DNA from: Dawidia cretensis
Lineage (GTDB): Bacteria; Bacteroidota; Bacteroidia; Cytophagales; Cyclobacteriaceae
Reading direction: 5' to 3'
DNA: 64,000 nt
Assembly: GCF_018598175.1 (NCBI RefSeq)
Contig: NZ_JAHESE010000022.1
Span: 58,960-122,959, forward strand
In this document: piece after piece, positions 26,928 to 36,021 of the stretch
Position numbering within the stretch: position 1 is the first letter of the stretch
Layout: each line of letters opens with the position of its first letter
Notes under the pieces: generated by a model
Database searches by the model: none
Seen by the model: the letters and a program-made list of their open reading frames with translations, nothing else
What the model was told of the DNA's origin: nothing
Made by a program: the position numbers and the translations under genes

Positions 26928-27488
26928 ATAGACACTTTCCGCAATCATATCACAGAAGTTGAGCTGGTCCGACGCCTCCGCGCAAAAGACCGCGCCGCGC
27001 TGGAGTATTTATACGACCACTACTCGGCGGCACTGTATGGCGCCATCTTCCGCATCATTCAAAAAGACGCCGTGGCGGAAGAAGTGTTGCAGGATGTCTT
27101 CCTGAAGGTTTGGGATAAGTTCGAGCACTACGACGCCTCCAAAGGCAAGCTTTTCACCTGGCTACTCAACGTTGCACGCAATCAAGCCATCGACAAGACG
27201 CGCTCCCGCGAAATAAGCAATGACCGGAAAACCAGCGACATCCAAAATGTCGTAAGTAGAATCGACAACGAGGATTACATCGAACAGCGCGTCGACGGCA
27301 TCGGTGTCAAGGACATTCTGAAAGATCTCCCTAAAGAGCAACACTTTATCGTGGAGTATCTTTATCTGAAAGGATATACGCAATCGGAATTGGCAGAAGA
27401 ATTTAATATCCCGCTGGGAACGGTCAAGACGCGTCTGCGCCTGGCCATGCAACAGCTACGAACGACACTCGGAGTAACAACGACGTGA
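26928..27488 (+). CDS. ECF-type RNA polymerase sigma factor (no canonical start codon)
   Basis: Sigma region 2 reads in one frame from about 26958 (ELVRRLRAKDRAALEYLY, then AEEVLQDVFLKVW), and region 4 contains LPKEQHFIVEYLYLKGYTQ and FNIPLGTVKTRLRLAM. The frame is open from 26877, after a TAG at 26874, but contains no ATG, GTG or TTG before GTG 27072, which would remove most of region 2.1/2.2. The start must be rare (ATA 26928, ATC 26949 or CTG 26964) or the base at 26930 is an error (ATA for ATG). I use 26928, giving 186 residues. The stop overlaps the anti-sigma GTG by 4 bases. Confidence 0.8.
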   Translation: MDTFRNHITEVELVRRLRAKDRAALEYLYDHYSAALYGAIFRIIQKDAVAEEVLQDVFLKVWDKFEHYDASKGKLFTWLLNVARNQAIDKTRSREISNDRKTSDIQNVVSRIDNEDYIEQRVDGIGVKDILKDLPKEQHFIVEYLYLKGYTQSELAEEFNIPLGTVKTRLRLAMQQLRTTLGVTTT

Positions 27489-28288
27489 ACATACACGAAT
27501 ACATATCGTCCGGAATCCTGGAAGCGTACGCTTTGGGGGAGCTCTCTGAGCAGGAGCGCGGCGAGGTGGAACACCACCTGGCCAGCCATCCTGAACTCAG
27601 AACAGAGCTTGACCAAATCGAGCAAGTACAGGAAAAGCTGCTGCAGCGCATCGCGGTCCAACCGCGGGACACTGTGAAGACGCAGCTTTTTGCCCGGATT
27701 GATGGCCAGGCTCCCGCCGGCAAAGTCGTGTCTATGCCGTCATCCGAACCAACGATATGGAAGCTCGCCGCCGCCGCGTCCGTAACGGTTGCGCTGGTGA
27801 CATCCTACCTGGCGTACAACTATTACGACAAGTGGAAAAACACGCAAGGCGAATTGACCGAGCTTATCGCGCAAAACGAGCGCGTGGCCAGCGACTACAA
27901 CCAGGTCAACCAACGGCTCGACAAGATCGAAAGCGACATTCACATCATTCATAACCCCGCCTTCAAACGTGTAGCTCTAAAAGGTACACCCAATGCCCCG
28001 GCATCCCTGGCGTACGTGTATTGGAACGAAGACACCCGCGAGGTCTACCTCAGCTTACAGGAAATGAAGCAATTGGCGCAGGAAAACCAGTACCAGTTAT
28101 GGGCCATCATTGACGGCAAACCGGTAGACGCCGGCGTATTTGACGCTGGAACCCCTGGTGGATTGCTTAAAATGAAGGAAATCGGCACCGGCGCGACACT
28201 CTTTGCCGTGACCGTTGAACCCCGCGGCGGCCAGCCCGCTCCCACCCTGGAGACCATGCAAGTGGCCGGGCCTGTCGAAAAAGGCTAA
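27485..28288 (+). CDS. Anti-sigma factor, RskA-like, single membrane helix
   Basis: A 267-residue partner of the preceding sigma factor. The N-terminus (SSGILEAYALGELSEQERGEVEHHLASHPELR) is a zinc-less anti-sigma domain. A helix at about 93-113 crosses the membrane, followed by a coiled-coil linker and a periplasmic RskA-type domain (LAYVYWNEDTREVYLSL, YQLWAIIDGKPVDAGVFD). It starts with GTG at 27485 in a GTGA overlap with the sigma stop. It should hold the sigma factor inactive until a surface signal triggers release or proteolysis. Confidence 0.88.
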   Translation: MNIHEYISSGILEAYALGELSEQERGEVEHHLASHPELRTELDQIEQVQEKLLQRIAVQPRDTVKTQLFARIDGQAPAGKVVSMPSSEPTIWKLAAAASVTVALVTSYLAYNYYDKWKNTQGELTELIAQNERVASDYNQVNQRLDKIESDIHIIHNPAFKRVALKGTPNAPASLAYVYWNEDTREVYLSLQEMKQLAQENQYQLWAIIDGKPVDAGVFDAGTPGGLLKMKEIGTGATLFAVTVEPRGGQPAPTLETMQVAGPVEKG

Positions 28289-28401
28289 ATATCAGCCTTA
28301 AAACGCCATTTTTCTGTTTAAAATTATTTGCGAAAATTCTACAAAAGTAGAAATCCGGGAAACTAGCCGGTCTCGTATGTAGTAACATCAATTACGAGCC
28401 G

Positions 28402-28509
28402 ATGAAAACTCTTGTGCCATTTTACTCTTATTACGAAAGAGCTCAGGTTCTGGTGTTCCTGCTGGTGGTGAGTGCCGTGATCGCCCTGCTGATGGACCCC
28501 GTCGCGTAA
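28402..28509 (+). CDS. Possible 35-residue single-helix membrane peptide
   Basis: ATG at 28402 to TAA at 28509 encodes a peptide with a short polar N-terminus (MKTLVPFYSYYERA) and a hydrophobic run (QVLVFLLVVSAVIALLMD), long enough to span the membrane. Codons are typical of the neighbouring genes. It follows the sigma/anti-sigma pair by 113 bases, and an inverted repeat CTCGTA/TACGAG (28372-28398) sits immediately upstream. No homologue is recognised. It could be a small stress-membrane peptide or a chance frame. Confidence 0.4.
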   Translation: MKTLVPFYSYYERAQVLVFLLVVSAVIALLMDPVA

Positions 28510-28516
28510 TTAGTAA

Positions 28517-28591
28517 GGCCCTCTCTGCATGCCAAAGACCCTCTCTCAGCATTCGGAGACCCTCTCTGAATACAGAGGAAAGACCCTCTCT
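28517..28591. repeat. Four direct copies of G(A/G)CCCTCTCT
   Basis: Copies start at 28517 (GGCCCTCTCT), 28537, 28558 and 28582 (each GACCCTCTCT), spaced 20, 21 and 24 bases. The linkers differ (GCATGCCAAA, CAGCATTCGGA and an A-rich one). The last copy runs into a T tract. About two helical turns between copies would suit an array of regulator sites; an RNA-level role is also possible. Confidence 0.7.
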
Positions 28592-28677
28592 TTTTTTCTG
28601 TATTGCATTTTTTATTACAGAAGCCAGGTGACCCGGTGGAAGGCTGAAACGACGGCCTCATGAATGGCAGGATTTAA

Positions 28678-28685
28678 TAACTTTG
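28678..28685 (+). promoter_or_regulatory. -7 box TAACTTTG before the large TPR gene
   Basis: An exact TAnnTTTG match 29 bases before the preferred ATG at 28715. It lies inside the longer reading that would start at 28664, and so supports the shorter start. No clear TTTG is seen 19 bases upstream. Confidence 0.4.
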
Positions 28686-28714
28686 TTCTTAGGAACAACT
28701 TTTTGAACTACCCC

Positions 28715-31700
28715 ATGAGAGCATTCCAACTGGTCGCCGCGCTTCTGTTAATAAGTCTCACGTCCCTCGCCCAGAAAACCGATTCCCTCCAGCAAGTACA
28801 GTGGGAAGCTTCGCTGAAGAAGCTAAAGGCCGGCGACTACAATGACGCCGCCCTGCAATTCACGCAGCTTATCAATAGCAACTTCGCCAACAAGGAAGTA
28901 TACCTCAAACGGGGTGTGGCTTACTACAACCTCAAGGAACACGATAAGGCCAAAGCCGACTTCGACGAAGCGGTCAAAGCCCGCATCAACACCGTGGAGC
29001 TTTTCGAGCTCCGCGGCAACGCACGCTATACCCTCAACGATTATCAAGGCGCTGTCACCGACCTCGAAAAGGCCGTGACCATGGGCGCGAGCAGCTTTGA
29101 CACGTTTGCCAACCTGGGCAACGCCAAATTCCGCATGGAAAGTTACCAGGATGCCGTCACCAACTATAACAAAGCCATCGCCACCGGCAAGGCCGACGCC
29201 ATTCTGTACAACAACCGCGGTAAAGCCAGGTTCATCCTGAAAGATTACAAAGGCGCGCTACCCGACTTCGACAAAGCGCTTGAATTACGCGCGGGCTATG
29301 ACAAGGCCATCGAAAACCGCGCCGAAACACGCTACCTGGTACAAGACTGGAAAGGCGCCATCGCCGACTTTGAAAAGATGCTGACCGCCGGCCGCACCGA
29401 CACGGAGATCTACCAAAAGGTGGGCACTGCCAAATATACCCTGCAAGACTACAAAGGCACGGTCGAAGCACTGGGCAAAGTCGCTGCCAAAGGTGTAAAA
29501 GATAAAGACGTATTTCGTATGCTCGGCCTGAGCGCCGCCGCGACGGGCGATTGCGCGCAAGCAACACAAAGCCTGTCGGCCGCTGTGTCCATGGGTGTAA
29601 CGGATAAAGATGTCTTCACCCAACTGGGCACATGCCAGTACAAAAACAAAGAATACGCCGGTGCGATCGAATCGCTTAGCCGTGCCGTGAACGCGGGTGC
29701 TGCTTCGAAAGAAGTGATGCTTTACAAAGGCCAGTCGGAGTTTGCGCAGAAGGACTATGACAAAGCCATCGTCGACCTGGAGAAGGCCGTATCCCTCGGC
29801 GCGCAAGATGCCGATGCCTTTAAAAACCTCGGCGACATCAAATTCCTCAAGAGCGATTTCGGCGGCGCCATTCGTTATTATGACAATGCCGTGAAGCTCG
29901 GCACCAACGATGCCATCCTGTATAACAACCGCGGCAAAGCCAAGCTCAACATCAACGACAACGCCGGCGCTATACCCGACTTCGACAAGGCCATTCAGCT
30001 GAACGCGAGCTACACCAAAGCATTCCTCAACCGTGGCACGGCCAGGTACGCATTGAAAGATTATGCCGGCGCTGTCGCGGATTTGGAAAAAGCAAAGGCC
30101 GATGGTGAAACACCCGAGCTGCTAAAAATGCTCGGCATTGCGAACTATATGGTCGCGAAAAAAGATGCCGCCAGGCCATACCTCGACAAGGCCATACAAG
30201 CCGGTATAAAAGATGGCAAAGTATTGCTCTATGCCGGCTACCTGCGCTATGACGCCAACGACTACAAAGGTGCAATCGAAGCGTTTACTGCCGCTGAAAT
30301 GGCCGGTGAAAAAGAAGACGAGCTATACCTCAAACGCGGCAAAGCTTCGTTCCAGCAAAAAGACTACAACGCCACCACGATAGACCTCGAAAAGTCTGTC
30401 GCCAAAGGCAAAGCCGACCTGCCTGCCTACGAGGCCCTCGCGTTGTCGTACATGGCGCAGCAAAAAGATAAAGAGGCTCTGCCCCACCTCGAGAAGGCTG
30501 CCAGCCTTGATACGAAGAACAAAGACATCTACTACCAGCTCGGTAACGCCCGCTTCAAACAAAGCAACTACGCCGGTGCCATTGCCGCATACGACAAAGC
30601 CATTGTCAACGGCGCCAACGACGAGATCGTCTATAACAATCGGGGTAAGGCCAAGCTCCTGGCAGGCAACGTGCGCGAGTCTATTCCTGACTTCGACCGC
30701 GCGTTGGGTTTAAAGAAAGATTATACCACGGCCCTGAAGAACCGCGCCGTCGCACGATACCAGCTGAAAGAATATGCCAGCGTTATTACCGACCTGGCCG
30801 TAATCGTAGCACGTAACGAAGCCGGCGTCGACGAGCTTACCATGCTCGGCCTGTCGAAATACGCCATCAAAGACTACGAAGGTGCAGTCCCCGAGCTCAC
30901 AAAAGCCGAAACAGCCGGCAGCAAAGACGCCGCTATTTATGTCGCCCGCGGTAATGCGCTGTTCGAGCTGAAAGATTACGAAAAGGCAATACCCGATCTG
31001 GATAAAGCGATCGCCGGCGGTAGCAACGACACGAATCTTTTCCTCCGCCGCGGTGCTTCTAAATACTATCAGCGCGACTTCAAAGGCGCGCTGCCCGACC
31101 TCGAGAAAGCCATCTCGACTGGCAGCGGCACGGCGCTTGCATACGACATGCGCGGCTACTGCAAGTATGACGCCCAAAACACCGAAGGTGCTGTGAGCGA
31201 CTACAACATGGCCATCGAAAAAGATCCCAAGCTGGCCACCGCCTGGTATCACCGTGGTGACGTAAAGTTCAAATCCAACAATCTGGCCGCCGCCATTCAG
31301 GATTATACGCAAGCCATCAGCCTGGGCCTGAAAGACCCGGTTCTGTTTAACAACCGTGGTAAAGCATACTTCAACCAGGAAAATTATCAGCAAGCCATCA
31401 TTGACTTTACCGAAGCCATCGAGCGCCGCCCCGATTACCTCAAGGCCTACGAAAACCGCGCGCAGTCGTATTACAAGCTCAACCGCTTCGATGCCGGTGT
31501 AAAAGACTATCGTGAAGTCGAAAAGCTCACCGAGAAGCCGGGCCCCGATCTCTATAAATTGCTGGCCGACGGCTACTACTCCGCCAACCGCTACGCCCCA
31601 GCCCGCGACTACTACGACAAGCTCATCAACGCCGGTGTCAAAGATAAAGACGCCTACCTCCGCCGCGGCCTGATGGAAATGGAAGCGACGGAATACGAAG

Positions 31701-32188
31701 CCGCTGTCAGCGATTTTGACAACGCCCAAAAGGCCGGCGAGAACTCGGTAACACTATACATCAACAAAGCCCGCGCCCACCTGGCCCTCGAAGATACCAA
31801 GTCTGCCGTACTATCGTTGAACAAAGCCATCGACCTCGACCCTAAAAACGTCGATGCTCTCTTCAACCGCGGCTACATCAAAGAAACCATCGACGACTTC
31901 GAAGGCGCCGTGCTGGACTATAACAAAGTAATCCAGCTCAAACCCGAAGACGCCATCGCCCACTACAACCGCGGCAACTGCAAAGGAGAGCTCGAAGACT
32001 ACGGCGCCGGCATCTCCGACCTGGACGAAGCCATCAAGCTCGACCCCAAAAACGCCGCCTACTACAAACAACGTGGCAACTTCCACTACCAGCTCAGCGA
32101 CAAAGAAAAAGCCTGCTTCGACTGGCGCAAAGCTGTAGAGCTTGGCGATGCGAAGGCACGATTCCAGATAGACCAGTACTGTAAGTAA
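28715..32188 (+). CDS. Giant exported TPR-repeat protein
   Basis: 1157 residues: a signal peptide (MRAFQLVAALLLISLTSLAQ) followed by roughly thirty tetratricopeptide repeats to the end, and no other domain. Repeats follow a strict pattern such as YNNRGKA(K/R), DY-GA-PDFDKAI and LY-NRG. Several consecutive repeats are nearly identical, which implies recent internal duplication. The final repeats (AYYKQRGNFHYQLSDKEKACFDWRKAVELG) are the consensus end seen in many Bacteroidota TPR proteins. I start at 28715, since the alternative at 28664 places 17 residues before the signal peptide. It is probably a periplasmic protein scaffold. A bidirectional terminator follows. Confidence 0.85.
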   Translation: MRAFQLVAALLLISLTSLAQKTDSLQQVQWEASLKKLKAGDYNDAALQFTQLINSNFANKEVYLKRGVAYYNLKEHDKAKADFDEAVKARINTVELFELRGNARYTLNDYQGAVTDLEKAVTMGASSFDTFANLGNAKFRMESYQDAVTNYNKAIATGKADAILYNNRGKARFILKDYKGALPDFDKALELRAGYDKAIENRAETRYLVQDWKGAIADFEKMLTAGRTDTEIYQKVGTAKYTLQDYKGTVEALGKVAAKGVKDKDVFRMLGLSAAATGDCAQATQSLSAAVSMGVTDKDVFTQLGTCQYKNKEYAGAIESLSRAVNAGAASKEVMLYKGQSEFAQKDYDKAIVDLEKAVSLGAQDADAFKNLGDIKFLKSDFGGAIRYYDNAVKLGTNDAILYNNRGKAKLNINDNAGAIPDFDKAIQLNASYTKAFLNRGTARYALKDYAGAVADLEKAKADGETPELLKMLGIANYMVAKKDAARPYLDKAIQAGIKDGKVLLYAGYLRYDANDYKGAIEAFTAAEMAGEKEDELYLKRGKASFQQKDYNATTIDLEKSVAKGKADLPAYEALALSYMAQQKDKEALPHLEKAASLDTKNKDIYYQLGNARFKQSNYAGAIAAYDKAIVNGANDEIVYNNRGKAKLLAGNVRESIPDFDRALGLKKDYTTALKNRAVARYQLKEYASVITDLAVIVARNEAGVDELTMLGLSKYAIKDYEGAVPELTKAETAGSKDAAIYVARGNALFELKDYEKAIPDLDKAIAGGSNDTNLFLRRGASKYYQRDFKGALPDLEKAISTGSGTALAYDMRGYCKYDAQNTEGAVSDYNMAIEKDPKLATAWYHRGDVKFKSNNLAAAIQDYTQAISLGLKDPVLFNNRGKAYFNQENYQQAIIDFTEAIERRPDYLKAYENRAQSYYKLNRFDAGVKDYREVEKLTEKPGPDLYKLLADGYYSANRYAPARDYYDKLINAGVKDKDAYLRRGLMEMEATEYEAAVSDFDNAQKAGENSVTLYINKARAHLALEDTKSAVLSLNKAIDLDPKNVDALFNRGYIKETIDDFEGAVLDYNKVIQLKPEDAIAHYNRGNCKGELEDYGAGISDLDEAIKLDPKNAAYYKQRGNFHYQLSDKEKACFDWRKAVELGDAKARFQIDQYCK

Positions 32189-32200
32189 TCGAAGTGTATA

Positions 32201-32239
32201 AATAAAAAGAGCAGCTTTATCAGCTGCTCTTTTTTATTT
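32201..32239. terminator. Bidirectional terminator between TPR and tricorn-like genes
   Basis: A stem of at least 12 bp (AAAAAGAGCAGCT with AGCTGCTCTTTTT) around TTATC, flanked by AATA/TATT-type A and T runs on both sides. Converging genes end on either side. Confidence 0.85.
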
Positions 32240-32254
32240 ATGCTTATGCCTCTC

Positions 32255-35200
32255 TTACCTGACCTCATACGCCGGCACCTTCGGAACAGTAAATCCTTTC
32301 GTCTTCAACTGCGATTGAATCTCGGTGATCCCACGCTCGAGCTGTGTATCCACACCCTTCGCGCCCTGCGTCAAATCCTCCGGCACAGCAATATCAGGAT
32401 CAACACCGTGCCCTTCTTTAAACCAGGTGCCATCAATATTATACATCCGGAACGTCGGCACGGTCACACCGCCACCATCGATCAACCCGGGCACACCGCT
32501 GATACCGATCAGACCACCCCATGTACGGGCGCCAATCAGCGGGCCAAGTCCTGCCTTGCGGAAGTAATCCGGGAAGGCATCGCCCCCGCTACCGCTCCAG
32601 CCGTTGATCAGCATCACCTTCGGACCAAAGTTACCCGCGGGAGGCCATGGCCAACTGGCACCATCACGAATCGCCCAGAACACCAGCGGAGGGCGATTCA
32701 AAAGCTCAATGAACCGATCCGGAATCTGACCACCGTTGTTAAAACGCTCGTCAATAACCAACGACTTCTTGTCCATCTGCGCATTAAACTGACGGATCAA
32801 TTCATTCTGTCCATCTACGCCCGTGCTGCGCACATAGATATACCCAGCCGCACCACCGGTAGCATCTTCGACACGCTTACGGTTCTGCTCGATCCACGCC
32901 AGGTGACGCAGACGCGCCTCGTCAAACAACGTTTCTACTATTGCAGTCTTTGCACCGGTGAACGATGCCGTAGTGTTATAGGTGATCTCCACCGCTTTAC
33001 CCGCCAAACCCTGGAAGGCCGCATACGGATCTAATGCCGTGGTGAGCTTCACACCATTTACGGCCAGAATATAGTTACCTTCTTTAATCTCCACACCGGG
33101 CAGATCAAGCGGCGAGCGTACTTCTGCATCCCACGCAGCACCACGAATAATCTTTTTCACTTTGTAATAAGAGCCGTCGACTTGCCAGTCGATGCCGAGG
33201 TAGCCCACGGAGTAGTGTTTCGAATCCTCTTCAGCCCCACCGCCCTTATAGGTGTGTGATGCATTCAGCTCGCCGATCATTTCGCCGAGTACATAGTTCA
33301 CCTCCTCACGTGTCAGCGCACCGGTCAGCATCTTGAGGTACTGATCTTTTACCGCTGCCCAGTTTACACCATGCATCGTAGGATCATAGAAATAGTCGCG
33401 CTCCAGGCGCCACGCATCTACCAGGATTTGTTTCCATTCTTCGCGCGGGTCAATAAACATTTGCATTTCCGACAGGCGCAACGCTTTATCGGCCGACTGG
33501 TTCTCCTCTGCTTTGATGATATACAGGTTGTCATCCTTCCCGATCAGGATCTTTTCTCCGTTGGCGGCGATCTGATACCAGTCAACCTGGTCGCTGAATG
33601 TTTTCTGCTCGCGCTTCTCCAGATCGAAATATTTCAGCGGTTTGCGTTGATCTTCTGCACCCGTATTTGGCATTTGGTGGTATACCACTTTGCCTTTCAT
33701 TGCGCCAAGGTTACCATAGTTGCCCGGATTCATCGGCAACAATACCAGGCGAGACTCCAGGCCGTCCAGGTCGATCTCTACTTTAGCTACTTTGTCGTCC
33801 TTCGACTCTTCTTTCTTGTCTTCTTTTCCTTTCTTCTTTTTGTCTTTCTCTTTCGCATCAGAAGCAGCCTCATCGGCCTTCACATCTACCACGTCATTCT
33901 TCGGCGCCAGCGGCGAAGGCGTGCTTTTCTTCAATGAGATCGCCGCGATCTTAGTGCTGTTCGGATACACGAAGGTGTTGTCGATGTCGCTGTACACCGG
34001 TTGGAAAAACTGGTTGGTAAGCAGGTACAGGTATTTCCCTTCAGGATCGAATACCGGCTTGCGTGCCGTGTAGTAGCCACCCGTTACCTGTGTGAGTTTA
34101 CGGTTGGTATAATCAAAAAGGAATACACCCTGGTGACCGTTCACCAGGTCGTGGTCGAACGCAAGCCAGCGGCTGTCGGCAGACCAGCTGGCCGCGAAAT
34201 CTTCCAGGTCATAATGCATCATGCGCAGGCCGTGGTCGGCTTCGACTGTCTGGTTGGTCGCTACGTCGTAGATCTTGATGCGCATGGCCTTGTCGATAAA
34301 CGCAACCTTCTTGCTATCGGGAGACCAGTATAATTTATAGCGGAAGCCGGCGCCATAGGCCGTCAGCTTGCGCTCGGTGGCATCGCTCTTGGTATCACGC
34401 AGCGTCAGCTCGTATTCGCCCGAGCGGTCGCTCCAGTACGCAATATACTTGCCGTCCGGTGACCACGACGGATAACGTTCAGCCACGCCGGGGCTTTGGG
34501 TCAGGTTCTTCACAAAGCCATCTTCGGCCGGTACGCTGAAGACTTCACCGCGCGCCTCTACCAACACACGCTTGGCATCGGCCGAGATGAAGGCGTGCTG
34601 CGGCTGGCCAACATTCTGGATGGTAGGCTTGAGCGCCAGCCCATCCGTTACAACGGATACTTTTACCTCTTGTGCTTTGCGTGAGGCCAGGTTGAAGAGG
34701 AACAATTTGCCGGCCTGCTCGAACACAATATCTTCGGGTCCCAGTGACGGGAAGTGTACGTCGTAGTCCGCATAGTGGGTCAGTTGTTGGAAAGCTTTGG
34801 TGGTGGTGTTATACTCCCACAGGTTCATGCGGTTGTCGGGACCACGGTCGGTGAGGAAATAAATGCTGGTGCCGTGCCACATGGGCAGCTCGTCGGCCGC
34901 GTCGGTGGTGGCGGAAATATTTTCGGAAGCCAGTGTTTCGAGGTTGAAGAGATGGATCTCGGCGTTCCAGCCACCGCGGTAGCGTTTCCAGTTGCGGCCG
35001 ATCTGCGAACGGAACGTAAGCGCAACCTGCTTGCCGTCAGGCGACACCGAGCCAAACTCGGCGTAGGGCATGGGCAGTTTTTCGGGCAGCCCCCCATTGG
35101 GTTTCAGCTTGAAGAACTGGTTGAACCGTTCGCGGCCGGCTTCGCGACCGGAAGCGAACAGGATGTGCTGGCCATCGGGGAACCAATCGACCACGCGGTC

Positions 35201-35527
35201 CGTTCCTCCGTGGTATGTCAGGCGGGCCGGAACGCCGCCTAACGTGGGGAGGGTATAGATGTCGTAGTTGCCATCGTAGTTGCCGGTAAAGGCAATGGCC
35301 TTACCGTCAGGCGAAAACTTCGGATATACTTCCACGCCGGCCGGCGAGCTGAGGCGACTTGCCACACCGCCGGTTTTCGGCACAACCCACAGGTCGTTGG
35401 CGTATGTAAAAACAATGTGCGTCTGCGAAACGTCGGGGTAACGGAACAGGCCGGCGTCGATCTGCGCCATCGCCCCGTGCGACAGCAGCCCGACTAGCAT
35501 AAGGGTTAACAAATGGATTTTTTTCAT
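32255..35527 (-). CDS. Tricorn-like protease (beta-propellers, PDZ, S41 peptidase)
   Basis: A 1090-residue exported protein with signal peptide MKKIHLLTLMLVGLLSHGAMA. Residues about 25-330 and 330-540 form two WD/TolB-like propellers, with repeats such as YPSWSPDGKYIAYWSDRSGEYEL and FSPDGKAIAFTGNYDGNYDIY. Then comes a highly charged insert (about 550-595, KEKDKKKKGKEDKKEESKDD). A C1/PDZ region follows, and an S41-type catalytic domain with ELNASHTYKGGG (catalytic His) and the nucleophile GWSGSGGDAFPDY. This is the tricorn core protease plan, but the protein is secreted, as in many Bacteroidota homologues. It should degrade peptides in the periplasm. Confidence 0.9.
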   Translation of the reverse strand: MKKIHLLTLMLVGLLSHGAMAQIDAGLFRYPDVSQTHIVFTYANDLWVVPKTGGVASRLSSPAGVEVYPKFSPDGKAIAFTGNYDGNYDIYTLPTLGGVPARLTYHGGTDRVVDWFPDGQHILFASGREAGRERFNQFFKLKPNGGLPEKLPMPYAEFGSVSPDGKQVALTFRSQIGRNWKRYRGGWNAEIHLFNLETLASENISATTDAADELPMWHGTSIYFLTDRGPDNRMNLWEYNTTTKAFQQLTHYADYDVHFPSLGPEDIVFEQAGKLFLFNLASRKAQEVKVSVVTDGLALKPTIQNVGQPQHAFISADAKRVLVEARGEVFSVPAEDGFVKNLTQSPGVAERYPSWSPDGKYIAYWSDRSGEYELTLRDTKSDATERKLTAYGAGFRYKLYWSPDSKKVAFIDKAMRIKIYDVATNQTVEADHGLRMMHYDLEDFAASWSADSRWLAFDHDLVNGHQGVFLFDYTNRKLTQVTGGYYTARKPVFDPEGKYLYLLTNQFFQPVYSDIDNTFVYPNSTKIAAISLKKSTPSPLAPKNDVVDVKADEAASDAKEKDKKKKGKEDKKEESKDDKVAKVEIDLDGLESRLVLLPMNPGNYGNLGAMKGKVVYHQMPNTGAEDQRKPLKYFDLEKREQKTFSDQVDWYQIAANGEKILIGKDDNLYIIKAEENQSADKALRLSEMQMFIDPREEWKQILVDAWRLERDYFYDPTMHGVNWAAVKDQYLKMLTGALTREEVNYVLGEMIGELNASHTYKGGGAEEDSKHYSVGYLGIDWQVDGSYYKVKKIIRGAAWDAEVRSPLDLPGVEIKEGNYILAVNGVKLTTALDPYAAFQGLAGKAVEITYNTTASFTGAKTAIVETLFDEARLRHLAWIEQNRKRVEDATGGAAGYIYVRSTGVDGQNELIRQFNAQMDKKSLVIDERFNNGGQIPDRFIELLNRPPLVFWAIRDGASWPWPPAGNFGPKVMLINGWSGSGGDAFPDYFRKAGLGPLIGARTWGGLIGISGVPGLIDGGGVTVPTFRMYNIDGTWFKEGHGVDPDIAVPEDLTQGAKGVDTQLERGITEIQSQLKTKGFTVPKVPAYEVR

Positions 35528-35626
35528 GAGGTTTTGGTTAAGACCGGGATTTTAAATGAAAGCATATACGGATTAAGTAAGGTTTAGGATATTTGTACCC
35601 TAGTAAGATCGAAAATTACGGCAACA

Positions 35627-36001
35627 ATGAAAATAACAGCGGATAACCGGCTTAAAAAACTCATCGTCGTAGGCGACCGCGTGCTGATCAGACCCACGAC
35701 CTATACCGATAAGACAGCCAGCGGTTTATACCTGCCTCCCAGCGTGCAAGAAAAGGAAAAGATACAGAGTGGTTATGTCATTAAGGTCGGCCCGGGATAC
35801 CCCCTACCCCTACCCGCCGACGAGGATGATGTCTGGAAAGGCAAAGAAGATCAGGTGAAGTACCTGCCCCTGCAAGCACAGGAAGGCGACCTGGCCATCT
35901 ACCTGCAAAAGGGTGCTATCGAAGTACTGTACGAAGAAGAAAAATATTTCATCGTCCCCCAGGCGTCCATCCTGATGCTGGAGCGCGAAGAAGATCTATA
36001 A
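35627..36001 (+). CDS. GroES-type co-chaperone, longer than standard
   Basis: A 124-residue Cpn10-fold protein. Recognisable parts are VVGDRVLIRP near residue 15, the mobile-loop region TASGLYLPPSVQEKEKIQSG, the turn VIKVGPG, and the closing VLYEEEKYFIVPQASILMLE. It is about 25 residues longer than GroES, with an inserted segment PLPLPADEDDVWKGKEDQVKY. No groEL lies beside it, so it is probably the second, unlinked GroES paralogue often found in this phylum. It is divergent from the tricorn-like gene and likely co-transcribed with the 70-residue gene 20 bases downstream. Confidence 0.82.
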   Translation: MKITADNRLKKLIVVGDRVLIRPTTYTDKTASGLYLPPSVQEKEKIQSGYVIKVGPGYPLPLPADEDDVWKGKEDQVKYLPLQAQEGDLAIYLQKGAIEVLYEEEKYFIVPQASILMLEREEDL

Positions 36002-36021
36002 CCATTCAATACACGACAACC

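Noticed and set aside
28443-28661. Reverse-strand frame across the G(A/G)CCCTCTCT repeats with RGS-type repeats
   Set aside because: The apparent protein repeats are just the DNA repeats read in frame; no start context, no partner domain.
30710-31729. 340-residue reverse-strand frame over the giant TPR gene
   Set aside because: Repetitive codons keep the antisense frame open; no domain.
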